This document shows positions 24,196-36,503 of a stretch of DNA of 64,000 bases, in pieces. Positions within the stretch are counted from its first letter, which is position 1. The number at the start of each line of letters is the position of its first letter. The notes under the pieces are model-generated. The model saw nothing but the letters and a program-made list of their open reading frames with translations, had not been told where the DNA came from and searched no databases. Origin of the DNA: Diploscapter coronatus (lineage: Eukaryota > Nematoda > Chromadorea > Rhabditida > Rhabditidae); assembly GCA_964036155.1 (NCBI GenBank), contig OZ038423.1, positions 6,215,249-6,279,248 of the forward strand, written 5' to 3'. The position numbers and the translations under genes are program-made.

Positions 24196-24868
24196 TCATC
24201 TTATAAATCTAACAATCCCAACTAGGAAACCACCTAATCTAACAGCTACCCCGGCAGCAATACCAGCAGCTTCGGATGCAGTAGCGAGATATGGCAAGGC
24301 CCAAAATGCACCTGCTCCCAATGCAAAGCCTGCAAACATGCTAGGACCATGTCTCCTGATAAAATCTTCCCAACGCGATTTCGTACTATCATCAACTTCA
24401 TTTCTATCTACTCCGAAAATTGAAAGAAACGCCTAAATGCATATTTGCTCAAGGTAATTTATATATTATATATACTGTGATTTCTCCATCGAAAAAAATC
24501 TCCGCATCTTCATAACTAATCGGATTAGACGTTATATGAGTCGTTCTCGTCATAAAGTACTCAATTCCATTTTTCTAAATAAGATTGTGCAAAAAATTTA
24601 TCTCCATATATGAATCAAATTCATTTTTACTTTTGTTATCTCGTAAATTGAATCAAATTCGGCTCTATTTTTAAATCCATTGTTCAATTTAATATGTGAT
24701 TGAATTATTTCCACGCAATGTTGAAAGCCTTTTCTAAGTGCAATATAGCAGAATAGTCTATCGTGAATCTAAATAAAAACAAAATTAATTATTCTTCATC
24801 TTCTTAATTACACTTGAAATATCCATAGGATTCGGCAATTTATCACAGTTGCATGCATTTACTATCTT
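24196..24868 (-). CDS. Unidentified protein with hydrophobic glycine-rich tail (5' end unresolved)
   Basis: Four exons (24868-24812, 24768-24631, 24574-24476, 24432-24196) join in phase 0 and give 176 residues. The N-terminal two thirds are mixed and charged. The last 50 residues alternate Gly and Ala with hydrophobic residues (FAGFALGAGAFWALPYL, GIAAGVAVRLGGFLVGI), so one or two membrane helices or a glycine zipper are likely. A MITE occupies the region directly upstream. A short ATG exon at 25218-25186 abuts it but does not connect in phase. The family is not recognised. Confidence 0.6.
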
Positions 24869-24882
24869 CTAAAATATCAGTG

Positions 24883-25184
24883 GTGGTATTCTTTGCTGTT
24901 AACTGCGAGCTATAAAAACGAGGTCGCCGTTAGCGATTAAAAGGTCACCATTAGCCCTCAAATTCGAGGTTTTGGGTAATTATTTGAACTTTTTTTCATT
25001 CCGCTGTAGAAATATATGACATCCAGCAGCTTTTCGTGAAAAAAAACTACGAGATTTCACCTCCAATTAACTTTGCATCATTAGTTTGAAAAAACCATAG
25101 GTCGCCGTTAAGAGAGTTAAAGGTCACTGTTAAAAATTTTTAACGGCGACCTTTAACTCGCAGTTATCAAGCAAAGAATACCAC
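24883..25184. mobile_element. MITE, about 300 bp, in the 5' part of a gene
   Basis: The ends GGTGGTATTCTTTGC and GCAAAGAATACCACC are perfect inverted copies, and similarity continues inward through TAACTGCGAG. The interior repeats GGTCGCCGTTA and GGTCACCGTTA-like words in both directions. It lies immediately upstream of the first visible exon of the neighbouring gene, probably inside an intron. Confidence 0.7.
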
Positions 25185-25218
25185 CGCAGATTTCATAATC
25201 AGCGTCAACATCCGACAT

Positions 25219-26014
25219 AAAATTATTACTGAATTTGCTAGCAGATTAGCACTTGATAGAAAAGCTATTCAATACTAATATACAGGGTACACTATAAATA
25301 TCAATGATAACTTTCAAGCGATTATGAAATTAATTCCGATAGTGTATGATTCATATTTGTATAAAATTGGTTTATCCATGGTTCATTTATCATAACTGCA
25401 AAGCCTTATAGGATTTTTAATCCCATGGAAATTTAGGAATAATTTCCATTCATTTTGAAGGTATCATTTTTGCACACTCGAGTTGGGTTTTTTTTTCAAA
25501 TTGCGATACTTTATCATAAAGTGAGCAAAATAGACAAAATGTTGTTTTATCAGAAAATATCTCAAAAATGATAGTTAGATGTAAACTTTTCGAGAATTCA
25601 CTAATTTTCCTGGGCTTTGAAATATGGTCGTGTCGAAATTTAAAATTTCCGCAAGTCTTGAGAAATGAAGCGAAAATCATACGAAACTATGTTGTATCTA
25701 AAATTTTCGAATTGGATCATCTAGTTTGAGTTCAGCTCTATAAACAAACACAAATTTCTAGTTTTGAGTAAAGATACCGAATTTTAGTTTTACAAGTTCT
25801 ATCATTTATACTTATGGCGCACACTGTACAAGAAACTTTTGGGAGAAAGTGAAAAAAATTATGCCAAAACATTGAACTAGTACCAATTCAACGGTATTTT
25901 TCGTTTGAAATAAGTATTTCGTCATACGAAACGATAGTTTATTCAACTTTAGAAAACAATCAGCGATCATTAACAACAATAACGAGTTTATGAAAAATAA
26001 CGACCAACTAACAT
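25219..26014. other. Intergenic stretch downstream of PUS7
   Basis: AT-rich DNA with no supported gene. The 76-residue minus frame at 25450-25680 has no partner exon or recognisable content. Confidence 0.45.
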
Positions 26015-29000
26015 CTATTCTTCCCGAATGGGTTGATCTCCATTGGCATCTCCCTTCCCTGACTCTATCTCAGATTCGGGTTTCTTCGGAACCTTCTGAA
26101 CGCCCCTTGCAGTGTATTCCAGCCCCGCACCCCCAGCCAACCCAGCCAAGGACAGCCCTTTCTGTGCCTTTTTGCCCATGTCCGAGCCCGTGATCTGTCG
26201 CAGAGCCACAGTCGCGTAGCAGCCAGAGGACAGGTTGAATGACAGCTGCAAGGCAAGCAGATTGCCTGATTTGGCTGCGGCGCGAGAAGAGAGGCCGTCC
26301 TGAAGTTGTATCTTTAAGAAAGGAATTTCGACTGTAATGAAGTTCACACCTTGTCTTGAACTAATAAAAAATAACTGAAAGAAAAGGGTGCATACTATCC
26401 AGAAAGCATAAGAGATATCTTAGCTAAGACTTGAGCAATACATTGCATAAACTTGTACTAGAAAACTTTCAAAATATGCCATCAAAAGTCGACTACTATT
26501 AACGATATTTTATAAAATAATTGGGAAAAATGAAAAGTTTAGAAATAATCCAACCTGAATGGGCTCTCTCGGGTTGTCGTACTCCACGAATTTCCATTCA
26601 ACGTCTTCGGGAACCACGAATAGAGGTCGAGACTGCTCGCCCAAGGCAAAATGTCTGAAAGAAAATATTTCGTTTACGAGTTTTAGATCAGAGTTACCTC
26701 TTCATGGCTTCGAAAGTCGATCTGTCCAGTCCGTCTGCAGTCAGATAGTCGTCGATCCATTCTTGGACTAAAATTTGAAAAAAAATTCTACCCGAAAGAA
26801 CCTCAAAAATGCGTTGCTTGAGATGAACACGTTTTGGCAGACTTCAAGCTGCGTGGACGCAAAATTATGACCTGGTTTTTGGTACAGAACCGTTTTATCA
26901 AATTTACCGCCGGTTTAGACTAGATCTTTTATGGCATTTTAGGCTTGAAAGATACTTCCCTCCCAATTTTTTTACTTTCAAACTACCACGTTTCTACGAA
27001 AAACGCATTATTGCAATGGGGCGAAGCTTGGGGACTCTTATTGTGTGTCGCTTTGCCAGATAAAGCATTACGGAATAAATCGACGCTTACTCATTTATTT
27101 TCAAGATTTTTAGAATTTTGTAGGGGACAACAAATAAAAAATACCAGTTGATCCATCGAAAAGTTTCGAGACCCCCGGAAGTGGGATGGCGATCTGATTG
27201 ATGTGCGCCGTGTCTTCCTTCAACTCCTCTCCATTTTCACCTCGATCTCCAGCCACAACTTTGATCCCGAAATCGTGAACTCGACGAGAAGCTACCTGTA
27301 AATTCATAAATAACGAGGTGTAAATTTTGATATTAATTTTCATTATCCCAGCATTTGTCATTGTATTTTATTTATCTCTACAGTCTCTAATCCCTGAATC
27401 TGATGACAAATACATCCAGTATTGAAGACTAGCTTGTGACAAATGCATGAGCCGAATAATCATAAAATTCAAGAAAAAATTATTAGTACGATAGCACAAT
27501 TGCCTTGTTCCAAATCAGACTCTGATAGGCATGGACGTAGAGACTTCGAGAGTTGATATTCAGCACTTCTGTCATGCACTGAAAATTGTATGAATAGAAA
27601 TATGGACAACATCAAGCTGAGGACGGTAAAAAAGCGTCTTTCGAAATTTTAGAAAGAAAAGTATTGGATCTGAACTGTCCTTACCTGCTGATAAGTGGAT
27701 CCCTTTGCCAGGGCCCTGAGCACGATTCCCTCCAAACTGGCAGAGGCAGTGCCTCCTTTCATCAGTTTGAGGGCCTCCTTCGCGTCGCCTGTCTCACGCC
27801 ATTTCGCTGTTGCCTCCGCGATTGAAGATTGACCTGGAATAGAATCTATTCTGAAGAAATAATTGTCGATAATTGACAAAAAATGAGAAGATATTTTCAT
27901 TTATCTCATCTCCACAACAGTTGGCTATTTTTCATTGTTAGAAATGCAAATGCTCAGAATGACACAGTTCATTTTTGAATTGGGCAGTATTCAACTTTTC
28001 TTCACAAAAATCACCGCATTTTGGTGAACTAGATCTGTAAATTTAGTTCTCCAATTCATAAATTTCGAAAAAAAATATATATAATTTTTAACCTTTAGCG
28101 TTTTTATCGGGCGAATTCTCGCAGAGCATGGCCCTGACGGCCTCTTCCCACTTCCGCTGCAGAATCAGTTTCCCTACGTCAGAGGTGCTTATCGACAACG
28201 AACCGAAACGTTGAGTTCCTGAATTCGTTCTTGAATAATCGGTAGGAAGTCACCAACACAAACCGTAATAATTGATGAATCCATTCTGAGCGAAAATCCT
28301 CATGCGCTCCTCCAGAATTTCACGATTCTCTTTGCCGACATCTCTGAGATTTATTGTTTGGAAAAAGGTTAGTCGATATATGTTGAAATTTTCACAAAAA
28401 TGACTTCACATTTGAACAATTGTAAGATTTTTCCTCCATTTCTTGAGGTTAAAAAATCAAGCTTATTAGGCTAGTTTCGATAAATTAAACAAGTATTTAA
28501 AGTAGATGAATTCCAACCTCAGTACAATATTGAACCGATTTCCCCAGTGCCCGCCCATTTTGACGTGCTCATTTTCGTAGGAGCAGTCATACACTCGAAT
28601 GTCACGGAGACGAGAATTCGCTGCCAGAAGTCGGTCCTAAGAACTATTTTCAGGAAAAGCATTTAGAAATCACAAGGCAATACGACATTAAAATGGAATT
28701 GGGAAAGACAAGTACCAAACCTTTTCCCTGCTCTATACTCTGATATTTCGTAGGGTTTGTTGTCGTGCTGTCTGCATTTTCTAAACAACTAAAAATTCCA
28801 ACCTTTTCAACTCGAAAAGCACTGCATCTCTGCACTGTGACCCCTCGCCGGTCTTTGATGCCGTGCGTCCGGAATTCCATTCGCGGATTGCTGGAAATCA
28901 AATAACAATTTGAAGAAAGGATGAAATGGTATCGTTCTCGTCGCTAGAATTCGGCGAGAACGATATCAACAGTTAATGAAAAAGTAAAACTTTAAAATCG

Positions 29001-30182
29001 AAAAAAAATCCAACTAAGATATACATTTTCAGGCGACGAGTTTAGATTCAATTTTGGCAGAAATAAAAATTTAGAAAGAAAGTGCTATAAGGGTCTACTT
29101 TTGAAGAAAATACCTACCTCAACATCTGCCCGACAATGCCCAGAGCATAGCTGGTGTCCTTGTTCTCCTTGGCCATTGTGAAGTGGCAGTAATCGGGTCC
29201 TTCCCATCGTTTCCGTTTCCTGCCTTTGCTGGAATAAGTCATAGAGAATGCAGATGAAAGAAGCCAAACTTCGAATTCCCCACGAACTGCACTTCGATGG
29301 CAGTGCCCTTTGTTTCGGAGTTCAGCTGCTCGCTGTACTTCTCTCTAATGAATTCGTGAATCTCGCGGCGCTGGTCTTTCGTCAGTTCCTCAAACAATAG
29401 CACAATCAAGAGGAAGAAATATATAATTCAATGAGTATTCTGAGCTTTTCTGATTTTCAAAGCATTGTCCTCATGGGAGATTAATAGTTCGTTCCTGTAT
29501 TTGCCATTGGATTAGAGATTTAAAAAATATATATGAAAAAGGGAAAAGCGCGATGACCAATACAAGAGGCTATAAATGTCATTGGTAAAAAATTGTTAGA
29601 AAATTCCATACCCCGATTTCAACAGAAGTTTCTTCTTTGGTCTTCTTTTCAAAGACCTCGTCAATGATTTTCTGTCCTTCTTCAGAGAGAAAACTTGGTC
29701 TGGGAATTTCCTTTTCTTTCATTTCTTCTTCCTTCACTTCTTTTTGGTCGCCATTTTTAGCGGCTTTCTCTTCTTTCGAATTCGGCAAAGGCAGAACAGT
29801 TTTGTCGGCTGAAATAAAGAATATTGAAAAACGAAATATTTCAAATTTTAAATCGAAACTTTTAGTTTGCATTTTTCCCGTTTACTTTTGACCAGAAAAT
29901 AGAATGGAAACTTAAAATGAGAATGGAGATGAATTAGGTATACACAATGGATCAGAATCAAATCAGGGATTTCAAAATTCGGGATTTGGAAATGAAATTG
30001 GTTGTTATATTTTCGAGATGCAATTCAAAGTTTTTTTTTTTTTTAATTTGTTCATTCTTACAGAGAATTTCCTGAACGATGAAATCACTGTAGAGTTCCT
30101 TGAGAATGCACTTAATTGGCTGCAGAGACTCTGTCGACCCGTCCAGACCAATGTACTCTATTATGCCGAAATCCGACTCCAT
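26015..30182 (-). CDS. PUS7: tRNA/mRNA pseudouridine synthase PUS7 (TruD family, 596 aa)
   Basis: Fourteen exons join in phase: 30182-30062, 29808-29612, 29388-29270, 29228-29118, 28890-28803, 28636-28518, 28343-28264, 28218-28093, 27833-27685, 27578-27504, 27295-27145, 26767-26698, 26654-26555, 26299-26015. TruD hallmarks are present: SDFIVQEI near the N terminus, GIKDRRGVTVQ with the probable catalytic Asp at about residue 196, YYGTQRFG at 277-284, YQSLIWN, and CYATVALR near the end. The enzyme isomerises uridine to pseudouridine in tRNA and mRNA. The length suits the eukaryotic family. An acidic Lys/Glu-rich insert sits at residues 45-90 and a Gly-rich charged tail follows the last motif. 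A TTTTAG acceptor 8 nt before the ATG, 160 nt after the previous stop, suggests SL2-type operon processing. Intron 10 has a GC donor. Confidence 0.93.
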
Positions 30183-30342
30183 CTCAAGTTCTAAAATACA
30201 AATAATAAAAGCAAAATTTGTCAAGAGATAAAATTCGGCAATAACCTCGAGAATAAAATTAAAGATTTTTCTTCAAGTCGTAAATTTATTCAGAACAAGA
30301 AAGATCAACAAAATAGCTATGAAAAGCTGAACCAGTGAAAAT

Positions 30343-31875
30343 CTACGAATTCATTTCGGCGAACAGTGTTTTCCTGACGATGGGATAGAGTTTGACGGCC
30401 TTCGACACAGCAAATTCCAGGGCCTTTTCGTACTCTTCCAGGCTCATTGTCCCACTATTGTCGATGCAGATTATCTGGAACATAGTTTGATAAGAAATGT
30501 AAAGCAATTTTTGACGCTTGTTTCTCTGCACAAAACCCTAGGTTGAAGATTATTGAAAAACAAAAATAACAGAAACCGCGTTATGGTTGAATAAAATTGA
30601 GAAGCATTAGTTTTTAAATTCCAAATGATTTATTTTATACTTTTCAAAAAATAAATCATCCAACCTGATTGAGATTAGGGAGTATAGCGACGGTGAGCGC
30701 AGCCTGCGATTGAGTGGATTTGTTCGGATCGACGAGCAGCGATTTGTCTGGCAGAACGGCCACTTGGCACGCCACACACACGTCCAATACCTGTAACAAA
30801 ATAATTAATTTTAAAAAATCAAATTTGAAAATTCCAACCTCAATTCCTGCATCGATTATGGCCATGGAAGCAGCGAGAAGAGCTGCCTGCAGAACGCCTC
30901 CATCGTCTGCCAGAACTGTCAGCTGGAAATGCATTGTCGTTCTTTCGAGATTTTAAGATGATGTTAAATGTTTTTGTGCGTACTTTTCCGAAAGCAATCA
31001 GAAAACTTGAAATAAAAGCGAATTCACGACAGCTTCCTTCGTATCAAGCCTGCTCGAAGACTTTTTTTCCGAAAATCTCAGTTTATTTTTGTTTATCTTC
31101 GTCCCATTTGCATAAACTCGGAATTATTCCCGAACAGGTCTGCTTCTAATTATAAAATTATCCCTGCTTACATTGATAGTGATGAGACTTTTCGCATAGA
31201 GGTGGAGTTGGATGAGGCCACGCATGGCGCCGATCAGCTGTGAACGAATCGAGACTTCATCGAAGCCGGAAAATGCTACCTGAAAAATAGTAAGATGTTT
31301 GAGCATGGTCGAAATGAGTAGTATTGTTTAATTTGGGAATCAGTATCAGAGGAATCTGAGTAAAATTTGGTCAAAAATGGCAAAACCGGTTTTTTCAGAT
31401 TAGGAATCAACTCGAAGCTAGCTTGGTTTTGAAATAAAAGTTTCACTTGAAAGAACGTCGACCTTAATTTGTGCCTCGTAGAAGTCCCCGCTGCTGTCTT
31501 CACACGGACCGACAACCTGCGCCAGAACTCGGGTCGAACCGATTTCCACGTACGCAGATCCTCAAATTCAAACTAGATTTAGGATACTTCTCTGGAAATT
31601 TGAAATTTCCTCTTTCGATAAGTTTATCCTAATTAGGACTCCAGATATTGGAGTCGTTTCAATTCTGACTAGCTTTTTTTCCAAAACTATGCATTCACCT
31701 AGACCAGTTTTCTTTCTAAATATAAAAAATATGTCAAGCAAAAACCTTTCTTGTTCTCGAATAGGTTGATTTTGAAGCAGACGGGTCTGAATGACGAGGA
31801 GGAAGGAGCGTCCTCGGAGGTCTTTTGCAGCAGATCCGACAGGGGAATTCGCACTTTCGACAGGGTGTACGGCAT
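30343..31875 (-). CDS. EXOSC6: RNA exosome core subunit MTR3/EXOSC6 (RNase PH fold, 225 aa)
   Basis: Six exons (31875-31746, 31560-31463, 31279-31172, 30922-30839, 30790-30665, 30474-30343) join in phase. The RNase PH-like fold is recognised from GSAYVEIGSTRVLAQVVGP, VLADDGGVLQAALLAASMA, DAGIE and LTVAILPNLNQ. The LLVDPN element and the LYPIV helix near the C terminus favour MTR3/EXOSC6 (the exos-4.2 type of nematodes) over RRP41. The protein is one of the six ring subunits of the RNA exosome and is expected to be catalytically inactive. It is a little shorter than the human form. A TTTTAG acceptor lies 1 nt before the ATG. PUS7 follows 160 nt downstream on the same strand. Confidence 0.85.
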
Positions 31876-32260
31876 TCTAAAAGTAGATAAAATCAATCAT
31901 GAAAAAAATTTGAAAAATTGGCCGCGATCACTGATAAATGTCGAATTCGTCCTCCATTTACACGCCCCTGTTTCTCTGCTCCGTTGTCTCTCGTTCCTCA
32001 CTCCGCGAAAATAAACCCTTCGAATCATTTCGAATTTTGAACTTTTCTCTCAAGAGCTCGTGATTTTTCTCATTTTCTTTTTACATTTTTTGGAACGAAA
32101 GTTGACGAAAAATAATTCGAAGTTTCCGGAATCATAATCTAGACCACTCTTCTGAAGTGCCCGGTCAATTATCATTATCCGCTTATAATTGTCGTCTGGG
32201 AAATTTTGATGTCTCATAGTTGTTTATGAAGCTTCTATTCCGGATTTGCAGTGTTTGAGA
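31876..32260. promoter_or_regulatory. Shared promoter region of divergent genes
   Basis: Only 385 nt separate the start codons of the exosome gene (minus) and the ligase-III-like gene (plus). Both have acceptor-like sequences a few nt before the ATG. A CT-rich stretch near 31950-32010 has no TATA box. The region must hold both promoters. Confidence 0.5.
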
Positions 32261-35200
32261 ATGCCCGAAAACGAGTCGAAGACGCGTTTCGCTGTGGATG
32301 TAAGCAAGAGGGCCAGCAAGTGCCAGAAATGCAAGAACCACATCGACAAAGGGGTCGGTTTGGAAGGGCAATTTGTAAAGCTGGCAACGTAGCCACCAAA
32401 AAGTGGCCATTTTGAGTAGAATATTTTATTAAGAAGACTCTCTTGCCAACGCTACTTCGTTAGAAGTGGCTACATTACTACTTTTACAATTTGTCTTCGA
32501 AAGAAAAACATTTTTCAGACCAAGATTTAGCATTTTGGTAAATTTTAACAAGAATACTGCAATTTTCGTTTAGTGTACTTATCAAAAACCAATAAACTTC
32601 TCTCTTGAGCTCTCAAAAATCTGTTCCAAACATTTTGTTTAATTTCAGTCGCTGCGTCTGTGCAAGATCATCCCGAACTTCTTCGTGGCTCAGAGTCGCG
32701 GCAAGGACGATGACAGGGAAGTTCCGGACATGAAGCAGTACCATCACGTCAATTGCATGTTCGAGGTTCTGCACAAGGTAGGGAGGGGGAAAGAAGAAAG
32801 ATGACTTTTCAAACCGCGATTAACTGCAGAAAGCGAGTTAGTGTATCTTTTCGGGGGAGGAAAATAACATGTGTTCTTTCCGTTTCTCAAAACGAAGCAC
32901 TATCTCGTTTCCTACAGTCAACCGCAGTCGTAAAACTGCGTCTGTCTAGGATATTCTAAATATTCCAATTTTTCCATTTTTGAAAATAATCACCCTAATA
33001 AAAAGTTTGCAGTCGCGCATCACGACCAAAGTGATCGACAGCACGGACGACTTGGAAGGTTGGGACGACATTGACGAGGAGCAACAGGTCGGTGCAAACA
33101 AAATAGATTGAAAAAAAAAAGAATTCAATGTTTATCTCGTCATTGAATCGTCAAATCGATTGGAATCAGGGCTGTTGCGGAATCGAATTTTAAAAATTCG
33201 GAATCGGAAGTGAAATTTGAGTTTTTCACGAGACCGGAGTCGATATCGGAATCGGAACTTCCGCAACAGCCCTGATTGGAATTTTCTCCAAAGTTCTGCT
33301 AGAAAAGGAAATTCATGAAATCGCCGGCTGCTTATGCAACATGAGGATTTTTTGAAAGAATGGAAAAATGAAAAACTTCCCTTTAGTCTTTTTCTGATTA
33401 TGTTTTTAATTTCAAAATCCACTTTTCAGGAAGAAGTCTTGGGCTTTCTGAAGGAGCTGCAGGAACATCGAAAGAAGCTGGCTGAAGATCAGGATAAGAA
33501 GAAAACCCCCGCAAAGCGCAAGCAGAAGGAGGAAGAGGAAGACGACGAGGACGAGGACGAAGAGGGAGAAGGCAGTCAGAAGACGAAGAAGGAAAAAGAG
33601 CCCAAGGCCAAGAAAGCTAAGAAGGAGAAGAGTCCTGAACCTGAGGAGGAGGAGGAGGAGGAGGAGGAAGATGAGAACATTGAGGAGCACAATGACAATG
33701 GGTTCAAGGCTGTAAGGATTTATGCATTTTGAAGAAAATGATGAATTCTACCTTTTTCGGATATAAAATTTAACTTGTAATCAGTTAAACTTTCCTCTTT
33801 TCCTGAAAAAAAATGTATAGGGTAAAAATTTCTCTTTAAAGACTTCTAATTTTCAGTTCTGCTCGCTGTGTGACGAAATCGGAGCTGCCGATGACGAGAA
33901 GAAGAAGGCGAATGTCATCAAGAAACTCATCAACAAGGGTATTTTGTCCTTTACTTGTAAGGAAATGATAAGCCACTCATTGTGCAGAGGGCTACAAAGG
34001 CGATCTGTCGATGATCTTCTTGATGTTGCTCACTGCAAGGGATGAAGAGGGCAGCCAGGAAATGGATGAGAAGAAAATCATCCATCACTTCTCCAAGGTA
34101 TTCAAAGCACTATTATTTCAAATTGTGAAAATAATAGAAGTTTCATTATCGTTTTTTGCTACTTGGCAAAAGATAGACAACACCTGTATTCAAAAATCTT
34201 CGAAGTGAAAGAGGATCTGGTATTTTCAAATTTCGGATTTCTTCTTGGAAAGAAATATGTTCAAATTTCAAAACAAGACCAATTTTATGCGTAACTCCTT
34301 GAGGTGTGCGAATGGGACGAGGCAGAGCTGCTGGACAAGTTGGACGGGGAGAAGGACGTGGCCAAAGTGATCATCGACCAGCTGGATGCCGATGGAATCG
34401 AGCCCTCCAAACTCGAGAAGTGGAGTGTTCACAAGGCTTGTAAATTTTGTTTTAGATATCTCACAAAAGTGAAGTGAAATAACACACATCTCTCCCCTCA
34501 TTCATGAATTTTTTACTTAAAAAGTCGAAGAAATCCAACAATCGTCTTGATAATAAACTATTCTTCCCTTTCAGGTGAAGCGCTGGCTCGACAAGTTGAG
34601 AGGCGTGAAGGAGGATGAAGCCGTCCAGAAGCTCTTCAACTTCACCATTAAACGGTAAATGAATTTTCTCAATTTGAAATCGAAATTTTACGGAAAAAAA
34701 TGTTTTCGAGAGATTTGAAAAAATATAGCGCATCAACTTATTTTATTCGAAAATATAATAAACAAAATAAAAAAGCAATTTTCCCTTTCCAGTGTGACCT
34801 CAAAGGAGCTGTTTTACCTGATCCGTCTGATTGCTGGCGACCTTTGCATCGGAACGACAGAGCAGGTCGTGTTGAGTGCATTGGGAGAGGCGGCTGTGAA
34901 GGAGAAGAAGAAGGGAACTGGTCTCGAGACGATCATTGCAGAGCACAGACCCAAGCCAAAGAAATTGGCAAAGAAGGAATCGGTAGGTTTTATTCTTTCC
35001 ATAAATTCTGAGAATAGGTTTTGTTGGCTGAGTATCTCGTTTCCTAATCACTGAAAATAATGAAAAGTGGGAATTTGTAATTGTGAGAGTAATTATTCAC
35101 TTTACTTTTCGTTGACTAATTCTAGTGTGGAAATTACTTTGTAATCGATCTTTATAAAGATCATTGTTATTTTTATGGTGAATCAGAGCCAGACTTGAAT

Positions 35201-36503
35201 TTGCAAAGTTCTAGCCAATTATGATTCAAGAAAAAAATGTAATAAGAGAATTTTTAGACAGACGATGAGACCGACGAAAATCGTCATCCGCAGAAACAGC
35301 GCGGCAAGTCCTCCCAGAAGAAGACTCCCCAGAAGAAGGACAAGGCTCCTCTGAAGAACGAGAAAGCCAAGTATGAGTATTTTTAGAAAAGTTATTTTGT
35401 CTACTTTGAGAAAAAAGCTGTCAATTTCAGATACGATTCCGACAGTGAAGATGAAGAGGAGGAAGAATCTGAGTCCGAAGAGTCGGAGGAAGAAGAGGAA
35501 TCTGGTTAGTTTTAGGGAATTTTTATTTTTAAATTTTTTTATTTTGGTGGTATGTGCAGGAAATTCTGAATCAATCCTAAACCACCCTTTCGAATGCTTC
35601 TTGGAATAGTTACTCAGTTTAACGATCATCAAATTCGAAAGTTCGCTTACTTTTAGAGTGAAATAATGTTGGTGAGAATGAAATGGTTGAAATTTCTGGG
35701 AAACTTGTGTTCAAAATCACTTTTCTTCCTATAGTATTTCGATCTTAAAATGGACTCCTTTAGTTTGTTATTTTGTCGAAATTTTCCAACCTTCAGAGAT
35801 GTCGGATCTGAGCGAGGAGGACGAATCTGAGCTGGACTCTGATTTGATGAAGACGGACAGCGATGAAGACGAGAATGATTCGAGTGAGGAAGGCGAGGAT
35901 GACGACGATGATGGGAGCAACAACCGCAGAGCCCAGGTAGAGAATTGCAAATATTCTTGCATAATCACTTCACTCTCTTCCAATTTCTCAATTAAACCAG
36001 TGCTAAAATTCGGTTTTCAGATAACTTTTATGCCAATTTCTCCCTTACCAAAACTTAAAGAGAGCTATTATTGCCCAGTCTGTTTTCAGGAGTAACATTT
36101 TAAAATAATGACTGCTTTATGATTCTAGAAGCCGTCGACCTCTTCTGGTCGCAGAGCCGGACGCAGCACTCGCTCAACCAGGTCCAGCAAGAAGCCCGAT
36201 GCCAGATTGCCCTGCAAGTGAGTAACGAAATCTGACGTTTTCACTGATTAGACAGATGCTTCTAAATTTTTTGCAACAAGTTTTCCTCGAAGCATTACCA
36301 ATCTATTGTTTTTGTCATTTTTCGACAAATTTTTCAGTTGTTTTTTTTTTTTAAATGAAATTTGCAGATACGGTGATAAATGCTATCGCAAGAACCCGAA
36401 ACACAAGAAGGAATTCTGGCACCCGGGAGAGGACGAAAAAGACAAGAACGCTGGCAAAGGGAAAGGCAAAACGAACAAGGATGAGGAAGAAGAGGAGGAG
36501 TGA
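32261..36503 (+). CDS. DNA ligase III-like N-terminal modules fused to a PAR-binding PBZ finger, no ligase core (574 aa)
   Basis: Fourteen exons join in phase: 32261-32353, 32649-32777, 33013-33087, 33430-33711, 33857-33938, 33988-34097, 34304-34435, 34575-34654, 34793-34982, 35258-35370, 35431-35504, 35797-35936, 36129-36217, 36368-36503. Residues 9-75 are a PARP-type zinc finger (C21, C24, H64, C67), followed by ITTKVIDSTDDLEGWDDI as in DNA ligase III. A Lys/Glu-rich linker leads to a region matching the ligase DNA-binding domain (about 195-365; GDLSMIFLMLL, EWDEAELLDKL, SVHKVKRWLDKL, ELFYLIRLIAGDL). Acidic Ser/Glu/Asp stretches follow. The tail carries C529-x5-C535-x6-H542-x5-H548 with a CYRKNP core, a canonical PBZ finger that binds poly(ADP-ribose). 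The nucleotidyltransferase KxDG core is absent. A nuclear DNA-break scaffold is inferred. The intron at 34436 has a GC donor. Confidence 0.85.
33167..33274. mobile_element. Mini hAT-type element with perfect 8-bp duplication (108 bp), intronic
   Basis: Perfect 16-bp terminal inverted repeats (CAGGGCTGTTGCGGAA and its complement) are flanked by identical 8-bp copies ATTGGAAT at 33159-33166 and 33275-33282. It lies within an intron of the ligase-III-like gene. Perfect ends and duplication suggest a recent insertion. Confidence 0.8.

Noticed and set aside
33412..33690. Leucine/phenylalanine-rich minus-strand frame resembling a membrane protein
   Set aside because: It is the shadow of the Lys/Glu-rich linker exon of the ligase-like gene.
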